A stretch of 64,000 bases of DNA, from NCBI GenBank assembly GCA_002118135.1, contig BDIU01000242.1, positions 1,870-65,869 of the forward strand, given 5' to 3'. Below are positions 55,790-64,000 of the stretch, one piece after another (the stretch's first letter is position 1; each line of letters starts with the position of its first letter). The DNA is from Trebouxia sp. TZW2008 (lineage: Eukaryota; Chlorophyta; Trebouxiophyceae; Trebouxiales; Trebouxiaceae). The translations under genes and the position numbers were made by a program. The notes below the pieces were generated by a model. The model was not told the DNA's origin. It saw only the letters and a list, made by a program, of their open reading frames with translations, and searched no databases.

Positions 55790-57256
55790 ATGCAATCCTT
55801 CGTTAAGAGCGTGCAGCTGTTTGCGAAGCATGCAATCGGAAGTCGCGTTCTACGACAACGTTGGCGCTGCTACATTGCAGAGCACGCATGGTTTCGGAGC
55901 AACGCAGCATGCAGGAGGTGTACTAATAGCCGCAGTGCGTACAGCACTTTGTGCAGCAAGTCGGTGAGCATCACAACTGTAGGCGTCCAAGCAAGGCGCG
56001 CACTGCTGAGAAAGTTTTGACCAAAACCTTGTACCATTGCTCAGCACTTACTGCCCCTTTAGCCAGTGATTTTGCTCCGGTACGTGGCAACGCATTCACA
56101 ACGCATTAACACGGCCTCAGCAAGTGCAGGGTTGCAGCACCGTCGCATAGCTTGTTCTTTACAGTTGCGTTATTTGTCGAGTGATCTAGAATATGCTTGG
56201 GGCCTTGAATGCGTCTCAGACAGTTGGGCCCTGTCGACTGTGTGCAAGTAGACGTGCGCAAGGACCTCGCCGGTGCGGCGTCGTCAGAACAAACGTAAGC
56301 TCCAGGCTGGCCTGATTGCAAAAATGCCGAGTATTTACGCAGCATGCAAGTGTACGCAGGCATTGCGCCGTTACACACAGCGTGATAGATCACCTCGTAT
56401 CGCCTTTCCTGACAGTGTGTCCATGACCGTCGCTACAGGCTCAGGTGGCAGGACCTGACATTACAGAGGCGCAACGAACGTCACAGGTCAGGGCTACTGT
56501 CACACGCAAGATAAAAGACCTGGGAAGGCAGAAGCGTCCCAAGGAAGCAGTCAGTCAGTTAGCAGAGATGGCCCGGTTGGGTGTACAGCCTGATACCCAA
56601 GCAGCTACTGCGCTGATTGACGTCTGTGTCAGGAACAAAAAGATGGACATGGCACAGAAGGTTTTTGAGGAAATGTTTGGTATGCCTCACAAGCTTGCTG
56701 CTGCTCGCACATGACACGTCGGCATTCTGTCTGTATTTTTTGACGATGCTGCAGGTGAGTTCCTGAAGCCTGATGACATCACTTTCAGTGTACTCATGAG
56801 AGGCTACGGTGAAATGCGCCCTCCCAGCTGGCCTTTGATCAGTGGTTTGTTGCGAATGATGGACAAGAAATATGCCATGAAGCCAAGCCTAGGTGAATTA
56901 GCTTTGCTCTTCATGCCTTGTCTTGGACCATGTCATGATGTAAGGCACTGTGGTAAGGTGCCATCACTTTGCAGTGGCATGTGCAGTCATATGCATGCAG
57001 CCATTTATGACCAGCACCAGATTAGCATTGTCTGTGTCCATTGCTGCCGTCAATTTGCTGACAGTGTGATTTTGCCACTGTTGCAGCTGTGCACAATACG
57101 CTGTTGGCAATCTGCTCCAAAACAAAAGATGAGCAGCGGGGAGTGGAGATCATAGACATGATGCACTCTGCAGGACTGCAGCCAGATGGTTTGACACTGG
57201 ACATTGTCAAACAGCGAAAAGTGTTGCGAAGTCATCTGAAAAGGGTGTATAGTTGA
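55790..57256 (+). CDS. Pentatricopeptide repeat (PPR) protein, probably organellar
   Basis: Exons 56445-56679, 56755-56892 and 57087-57256 join in phase and end at TGA 57254. They encode PPR-type helix pairs: QPDTQAATALIDVCVRNKKM, KPDDITFSVLMRGYGEM and HNTLLAICSKTKDEQRGVEI with LQPDGLTLDIV. The exon from ATG 55790 to 55963 is Arg- and Ser-rich and lacks acids at its start, like an organellar transit peptide. The link between 55963 and 56445 (one or more exons near 56250-56294) is unresolved. PPR proteins bind organelle RNA; the few repeats here suggest a small member. No DYW or SMR end is seen. Confidence 0.85.
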
Positions 57257-57892
57257 TGGCTATGCTGTTGAATGTTGCCTGCCCTGAAGGCATACATGGC
57301 TGCCTCCTCTGATGCCGCCCTTTCTGACTGGACATAGCGCTGCTTTCGCTTGGGACTGCTGAGCTGTAGATGATTTTTTCCAGCTTTGCCCCTGAATGTC
57401 TGCGGGAAACTCAAGTTCTGTTGCTTGTTTTTGCTTAAAGACATTTATGCTTTTCAGACTGCAATTTCATGCACCCAGGACAAGACCCCCTGAATATATG
57501 TGCCCCTCAGGTTTGCATTGTCTGTTTGTCCACTTCATCTGGGCTAGGCTCTCAAATGTTTCTGTATATGTCAAAGTCAATGTGTGCAGCCTTAAAGCCT
57601 GCAAACTTGCACAGCAATTGCTGCCTTGGCGTGCCTAAGGATGAATTGTAATGAATTCATGCGATTCTGTTAGTTGAAGTCCATAGTGTGCGCTGCAGCA
57701 GCTGACACTGTTCAGAATTCTTCACAGCACAGTGATCTGGGATAGTCAGGGCAAACCTAAGCAGCAATTTGACAAGAGAGCATTGAGACACAATGACCTC
57801 ACAGTATCGTATCAACAGTTGACAACTTATTTGTTGCATGCGCAGCAAGCTAGCATGCATCATGCTGAGAGTTTTGTCAGCACTACATTTGC
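57257..57892. other. Convergent intergenic region (PPR / PLAT genes)
   Basis: It lies between a plus-strand stop and a minus-strand stop, so it should hold two 3' untranslated regions. The open frames of 60-80 codons here show no motif. Nothing else seen. Confidence 0.55.
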
Positions 57893-60800
57893 CTAGTGCA
57901 GTGCCCCAATGCGCTGAGATCTGGCAAGCCCAGCCTCCAGCAAGGGCTCCTGCTCCCGCTCAGCAAAACGAGAGGGGCTCAGCCTGCGTCCAGACGTGCC
58001 TGCTGTCCAAGGCGGTGCTGATGACCTCACAGACTGACTCCGTCGACCAGTCAAGCCCTGCTTCAAGCTTGGCATCGGCTGCTTGACTCTCACCATGGGC
58101 GAGTAACTACTGTCTAGACGAGGTACCACGTTCTCAACACCCTGCTGGACAGGACTACGTCTTCGACGGCCGCCATCGATGCTTTGGGCGGCCTGCAATC
58201 GCTCGCCAAGCACATCCGTGCCTCTGTCGTCATACTGTGAAGCCTGCCTGGTCCTAGGCGTTCGTGGCTCGCTAGTATGCTGCCAGGCATCTGGCTTCTG
58301 CTGCAGTGCTTGAGTATCCAGCCTGGCAGGTTTGAGATGCTTGAGGGGTGAGGATTTCTGGCGCCCTGTGGCAGTCAAGTCCTGCCTGCCAGTGGCAGAC
58401 ATCTGCTGGGGCTGTCCAACACGCCTGAACATAAAAAGGAAGCTAAGCATAAGATCTGGCCAGCCAGCCCTGTCAAACAAAGCAAGGCTTTCTGGCTGAT
58501 AAGTATTCTTCAAGTCTACCGTCACGGTGATTCGGCATCACATTGTCAACATGCGCACTTGCCCCACCTATATTGATCAAACGCCTCCTGGTACTTCTGC
58601 TCCCAGCCTTTCATTGGTGCCACCCCAGACACCAGATGCTGCTGCAGCTGCTGTGGCTGCTGCTGCTGAAGTTGTCGAGCCGTAGCAGCTCTGTAGGGAG
58701 AAGAGCTGGGTCTGGCAGGAGCATTGTGTCTGACTGTGCGATGAGTCGGTGACACTGGCCGGCGAAGGGGCTTGAAAGGACTGACCTCTGTCACCTGCAT
58801 CAATTGCAATCGTCAATTTGCTGTAGATCTCATCAAACTCATTTCAAATTGGGAACAGATATGATATCAAACATCAATATTTCAAGGAACTACATCTCTT
58901 TGACACTACAGACCTAGCCATTTGCAGGCTTCTGTTCAGACCTCTGCTCAAGCTCCAGCAAGTTTCAAGTGCACTATTGTTGCGTTACAGTAAAGTGCAA
59001 CAAGCTTCCAGCATCGTGTCAACTGTATGGCTGCTCGACCGTGCAAACATATTCAAGCAACTCTAAGCTGATTGCCTGCAGCTGTGCATCCTTCAGCCAT
59101 GCATTGGCTACTCAAATTGCAGAAGACATTTGATTTGATCTATGCCTTTGCTTGCAAAGACAAAACATCCCAAAGAAAATCAAAAGGAACATAGCCAGAC
59201 TAGCGCTTTGTTGAGTGCAGATATCGCCATACGATATCGCTCAGTCATGAACAAGCAAGCGTGGCAACACAGCACGTGTGCCACACAAAATTAGCACACG
59301 TGCTATAGAGCGTGAAACTTGTTAATGGCTTTTGCTTCCATGGACACCTCAGTCCCAACAACCATACATAAGGTCTGCAAATGTTGCATGTGCTGTTTGT
59401 GAACAAAACTTTGTGCACGTGTAGGGGTGGGTAAGTGACCAGACCTGTGCAGGGTAGACCTCTGCAACCCTCCAGTCCTGAGTCTCAACTGGTGGGAGCT
59501 GCACCCATGGCTTCAGCAGCATCCTCTCATTCCTGCAGTTCTTGTTCACCCATTCTCGGCAGTCAAACACATACCGGATGTTCGTGGCCAGATGCAGCAC
59601 ATCCACGTTCCTGCAAGCACAGCCTTTGTGAATCTGACAAGTCACTGACCAACATTCCAGGAATGCAGTAGGTCTGGGTTAAAATCAAGGCAGGACAGAT
59701 CGGGCAACAGCAAGAGAGCCTGTCGTTGCGTGGCATACATGGCCCTCTGTCAATGCTGCAGCTCTCACACACGCCATGTGCTCAGATCATTGCAATGGCT
59801 GAGTGCATACGGTATTTTTATTTTGTACCAAGAACAGCCTTGACAAATGCGTGCGGCATGATGCTGCAAAAGCCAGCATTGTTGCAAGCAAGCTACTGCA
59901 TCATATCACTGAGGTCATGCTGCTAAATGACGCCAAACCGTTATGTTCTGCTTGAGTGCAAATCTCACTTGAGATGCCAGCCAGCGAAGAAGCCTGCTCC
60001 ATCAGTGAACACCCTCAGCCTTTGGGGCTCCCCCACATAGGGCATTTGGGGGTAGGTGAAGGTGTCAACTGCCCCTGCTTTGAAGCTCTTTTTGGTAGCA
60101 GCCGGTACCACCACTCCTGTGCTACCCAGAGAACCCATGAGCTCAAAGTACACCTGCAAGCATGAGCCACATCTGCCAAGTGAGATGTGGAGAATGGTCA
60201 ATCAATGTGATGATTATGCTACTGGCTGTGACGGCAATACTGAGCACACCAAGCATGTGAAAAGCACATCATACATTGACAACTTGCCAGCACGCATGAC
60301 AGAAGCTGAACTCTGACTGAAGTAGTTTTGACAGGTATTGAGGTCATAGTAAATCTGGCCCTGACATTGCACGGCAACAGCAATTGTGACCGCAAGCGCA
60401 GCGGCATCTTTATACTTGATAATGTCATGCCTTGTGAGAAGTTGCTTTGCGCAGGTCTTGTCTGCCGGGATCAAGCTATCGTCAGCCCTTGAACGAAAAA
60501 ATGGCATCACTGCTGTTCAATGTGCAACATGGTAGAGATACAGGATGTCTTGGAACTGTGCATGTGTATGCCAGATATATTGTAAATGTATGTGTCTACC
60601 TGTGCACCAGTGCCAGCAAAGCACACTGAGCTGGTGTTGAATGTGAGTCTGTATCCGCCTTCTTCCTCTTCCCCCTCGTTTTCCTGGCCTGAGGCTGCAT
60701 CATACTGCACTAGGGCTGTTTCAGGCGCCGACAGGGCTTCTGCTTCTGCCCTGACATGTGGCTCTGCTGTGGCAGAGCGCATGAAGTTGATGATAGGCGC

Positions 60801-63207
60801 TTCCTCATTCCTGCCAGTCTGCTTCAGCCACCTGCTTACGCACAAACAAGTTTTGCGATTGCCTGGATTGAAGCTGAATTGCACTGCATTAGGACTGTTT
60901 CAGGCGCCGACAGGGCTTCGGCTTCTGCCCGGCCATAGGGCTCTGCTGTGGCGTAGCGCATGAAGTTGATGATTGGAGCTTCTTCGCTCCTCCCAGTCTG
61001 CTTTAGCCACCTGGTGCAGCATAGATGAGATCACAGAAGTCTGCTTCAAGTGAGCACAGCATGACATAAGCTGCTATGAAGCACAAGCAAAGCTGCAATG
61101 ACAAGCTTGAAACCAGCATGCTATGCAGTGCACCACCCAGTGATGACCTGCTTGAGTGACATACACGCCTGCATGCATATTGCTACCAATGTCTGGCAGC
61201 ATTGCTTGTAAACACAGCAGCAATGCATAAAGCTATCAGCAATGCATCTTCCAACATTAGTGCGCTGGATGCCATGTACATATCATTGGGACCACAGCAG
61301 ACGTCTTCATGCATGATGATGGCAAGAGTAGCAAGTGGACTGCATACACATATCATTGGTCCTGGTGACATGTAAGAGCGGTGGTGAGCAGCAGGCCATG
61401 CATGACGAGAGCCCTTGTGATTGGCTTTGAGCACAAGTAGGTCTGTATGGAAGTGACATCTGTGCTTACAGCATATGATTCAAAGATGCATTACAAACAT
61501 GAGAAGACCACTTGTTTGTGTGAGAGGGGTGGGCAAGGTCAGATGTCTGAGCTACTGTCTTGTGCAAGATGATAGTGAAGCACTACCTGTTGCACTGAAA
61601 GGTGGCTGTCTCTCCAGTGTCCAGATTGGTGACTCGCAGCCAGGCCAAATGCCAAGCTGCCCTAGGGCCTTCCCCATCATGCCCCACCTCCACCTGCATC
61701 GCAGAGCATGAGCTTGTTTGAGCTCACAAGCAGGACAGCAAATAAGGCTGGAGCAAATATACAAATTGCAGAAGCATGAGTGCTGCTGGTGCTCGTGACC
61801 CCCATCAGAGCTTGCCCGGCTCTGGCAAGGTCAGGCAAGAATGACGGCAATCCCAATATGCATCTCAGCAGCAACAATGACAGCAATACTTTGGGAGACC
61901 AGAGCAACGCCTGGGCCAACCAATGATATTGTGGGGACCTTGACCGCAGAGGCAGTGCAGGGCTGCTGCTCTGCGAACAGCAACATGGTGCAATCAGGGT
62001 GACCTACAAGGGTCAGCCTTGCAAGCTGCAGTGCTTGAGTGGTTGTACAGGAGTCAGTCCTGTGGCGTATGATATTTGGGGGAGCCATGTCACGAGTGGC
62101 AGCGCATGAAAACGGTGGCCAGGACTGGCTGACCTGTTGGATGGGACCAAGGTCAGGCAGCCCATCAAGGGTGATCGTGTCCAGGCTGCCTTGCTGAAAG
62201 TTCTGCCCATCGTTCACCATCTGAAAGGGCCCTGCCTCGCCCATTCTGCCGATCAGGGAAATCACGCCATTGGCGGAAGTGCCAGCGCCAGACAAATCGC
62301 TGGTCTGCAGTTCAATCTGGTAGCTGCAGTCCACCAGCGGGTAGAATGTGCGCTCAGTTTTGCCATCGCCTTGAGTTGCATCCAGCCAGGCCTGGCATTT
62401 GAAGGTGACGGTCTGGTTGGTGATACTGTTGTGCACCACCACTTTGCTCAGGCGCCAGCCAGACTCAATGCCTGCGTACCCAGCAGTGGCTTTGTTGAAG
62501 GAGCATTTGGACTGGTCAAAATGTTTGTCAGAATCAGACTGCATTGAAGAGCAGGTTGCCAAGCAACTCCGGCTTGGACATGAGCGTACGCTACAGCATG
62601 TGCTGCAATTGATTCAGGCTATTTCTGAACCACACACAGACCACATGTACACATACATGGTGTTTGGACCATTCTGCATGATCAAGCTGCTCCTTGATGC
62701 GTCAAGGCTGCGTGACACTGCATCACACCAGGTGCAATACGCATGAAAGGACAGCATCAAGCATCTATCCTTTGTTTGCCATCCAGAAGGAATTTGATCT
62801 TTGCAGCGCACACAGTGGGGACCCATGCACATGGCAAACAGTGCAACAGAGTGATCAAAGAGTCGTTGCACACCGTCATCATTATGTCCAATCTGGATAA
62901 AAAGCATGCGCCCCACATCGGCGCCCTGCACAGTGCAGGTCTGGGACATGCCCCTCACAAAAGCCCCTCCTGATGGGTTCAGCCCCTGCCGGCCAGTGTC
63001 ACCTTCGTTCCCATGCACCACAATGTGCGCACTGCAGTCTGTGCCAGCGCCTGGCAGGTCGCTGGTGTGGACTTGGACTGTGTAGTCAGCAATGTTGCAT
63101 GCGATCGGTGCATCTGGTCGGGTAAAGACAGCGGCAACTGGCGGCTGAGGGTCTGAGGAGCCTTGCATGGGCATGTTGGCAGATGATTCTGGCAAGGCGT
63201 CACTAAT
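57893..63207 (-). CDS. Multi-PLAT/LH2-domain protein, 5' end not found
   Basis: Exons: 62874-63207, 62134-62471, 61587-61693, 60600-60831, 59969-60153, 59445-59610, 58568-58794 and 57893-58424. Every junction is GT-AG and in phase, giving 706 aa from an internal start. At least three PLAT domains are visible: YTVQVHTSDLPGAGTDCSAH to IQIGHNDDG with SGWRLSKVVVHN; YQIELQTSDLSGAGTSANGV to VEVGHDGEG with FQCNRWL; and YRLTFNTSSVCFAGTGAQVY to VFDCREWVNK. PLAT domains are beta sandwiches that bind lipids or membrane proteins; many in a row occur in LOXHD1-like proteins of cilia. The C-terminal 250 residues are Gln/Pro/Arg-rich and disordered. The first exon here starts at an acceptor, so the true start lies upstream, perhaps beyond 64000. 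Confidence 0.9.
60890..61012 (-). repeat. Upstream copy of the PLAT gene exon 60600-60831 start
   Basis: A CACCAG acceptor at about 61012 begins WLKQTGRSEEAPIINFMRYA, matching WLKQTGRNEEAPIINFMRSA at the used exon start. The copy holds about 118 bp, is open to SAPET, and then reaches a stop without a donor. Both acceptors fit the phase of the preceding exon. Confidence 0.93.
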
Positions 63208-63510
63208 CTGCATGCAGTGTCAACAGCAGCTGTGAACGGCAACACTGTTTAGTGATTCTGCTGAGGCGCCCTTAGCCTGCATAAGTGTGCAACAGCAGCT
63301 GAGAACGGCAACGCTGTTTAGTGATTCTGCTGAGGCGCCACTAATCTGCAAGTGTGTGCAACAGCAGCTGAGGAAAAACAATCCTTACAATTTTTCTGCT
63401 AAGGCGCCATTAGGCTGCACATATTTGCAAGAGCAGCTGAGAAAGGCAATGCTTCATAGTGAATCTGCCAAGGCGTCACTAGTCTGCATGCAGTATCAAC
63501 AGTACCTGAG
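63208..63510 (-). repeat. Four upstream copies of the PLAT gene exon 62874-63207 start
   Basis: Units of about 75 bp at roughly 63250-63275, 63325-63350, 63400-63415 and 63465-63490 repeat the junction GATTCTGC then AAGGCGTCACTAATCTGCAT (plus-strand text) with its CAACAGCAGCTGAG intron part. They lie upstream of the exon in transcription order. Plus-strand ORFs through this array are by-products. Confidence 0.93.
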
Positions 63511-64000
63511 GAAAGGCAATGCCAAACGACAGGCAAATCATACTCAGCTGACATTGATGGCAAACAGACAGCAACACCTTAGAGCCAAGGTGAGTGAGGA
63601 GACAGGGCTGCACATGCATTGCCGTGGCGCACAGCAAATGCATCCCGTCAATTTGTCAGCAGTGGTGGGCTTGACAACTATAGTGTCACAGAAGGACAGT
63701 GCATCCGGCTATTTAGTGCTCATTGCAAAGAAAACGTTGCTGCTGCTGACACCCCTTCAGCAATCCAGAACAATATTGGACAACACAGGCAACACCCCGA
63801 AGTTGCAAAACAACAGGACGCACAGACAGTCAAGCAAACCAGATAAACGATCAGACCATCTTCAAAGCATCCGTGCTTGCTGACTCAATGAGAAGGACAG
63901 GAGCAGGTGATATGGTGGCTTTTATTTTTCAGACAGTCAGCTCATACTGTTGGAGTGCTTGCTGCCTGCGTTCAGGGCTCGCGGTCGGCAAACTTTGACA
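63511..64000. other. Right end of the window, no exon assigned
   Basis: It should be intron or upstream sequence of the PLAT gene. I found no minus-strand exon with a good donor feeding the acceptor at 63208. A plus-strand frame with VTEGQCIRLFSAHCKENVAA (about 63690-63760) and a perfect plus-strand donor at 63590 were seen but have no supporting context. Confidence 0.4.

Noticed and set aside
63287..63883. 198-codon plus-strand ORF
   Set aside because: Most of it reads antisense through the tandem acceptor array of the minus-strand PLAT gene; the repeats in its protein are only the repeats in the DNA.
1..64000. CRISPR array, bacterial operon or phage region
   Set aside because: The tandem repeats have no uniform repeat-spacer structure, genes are spliced and eukaryotic, and there are no ribosome-binding sites or operon spacing.

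Overview
The window looks like nuclear DNA of an intron-rich green alga (Chlorophyta). Nearly every gene is broken into short exons by GT-AG introns of a few hundred bases. The proteins are eukaryotic and several are plant-like: a lysine/histidine-type amino acid transporter, a LanC-like protein with the plant-type C-terminus, a PPR protein and a granulin domain. Candidate TGTAA poly(A) signals follow two genes. I cannot name the genus. There is no sign of bacterial, organellar or viral DNA.

Layout. 155-3522 (+) is an 8-exon amino acid transporter, with every splice phase consistent. 4363-18282 (+) is a very long gene for a helical-repeat protein ending in a Lys/Ala-rich linker and a U-box, probably an E3 ubiquitin ligase. 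18459-19164 (+) is a small granulin-domain gene. 19999 to about 21850 (-) is an unknown gene. 22283-29505 (-) reads as one gene joining a multi-pass membrane region, a Pro/Ser-rich linker and a protein kinase domain with an altered DFG motif. 30551-41220 (-) is the complete 14-exon WDR3/Utp12 gene (926 aa, SSU processome). From about 41367 to 48652 (+) lies a coiled-coil protein of unknown function. 49365-53933 (+) is a LanC-like protein. 55077-55658 (-) is a small Cys-rich, Siva-like protein, divergent from a PPR protein at 55790-57256 (+). 57893-63207 (-) is a multi-PLAT-domain protein whose 5' end was not found.

The most striking property is not a gene. Almost every gene carries tandem, decayed copies of exon ends inside its introns. 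Where the duplicated unit spans an acceptor (intron 3' end plus exon 5' end), the extra copies lie just upstream of the working exon. Where it spans a donor, they lie just downstream. I count about twenty such arrays with units of roughly 65-210 bp and 2-6 copies, on both strands and in unrelated genes. Some duplications stayed in frame and became protein repeats. This looks like a genome-wide process that expands introns and repeatedly reshuffles splice sites. I regard it as the main candidate for something undescribed here.

The genes do not form a pathway; the order looks like an ordinary eukaryotic neighbourhood. Two divergent pairs (WDR3/coiled-coil and Siva-like/PPR) probably share short promoters. 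Three fragments ending in (GATT)n tails look like 3' ends of retroelements of the LINE or SINE type.
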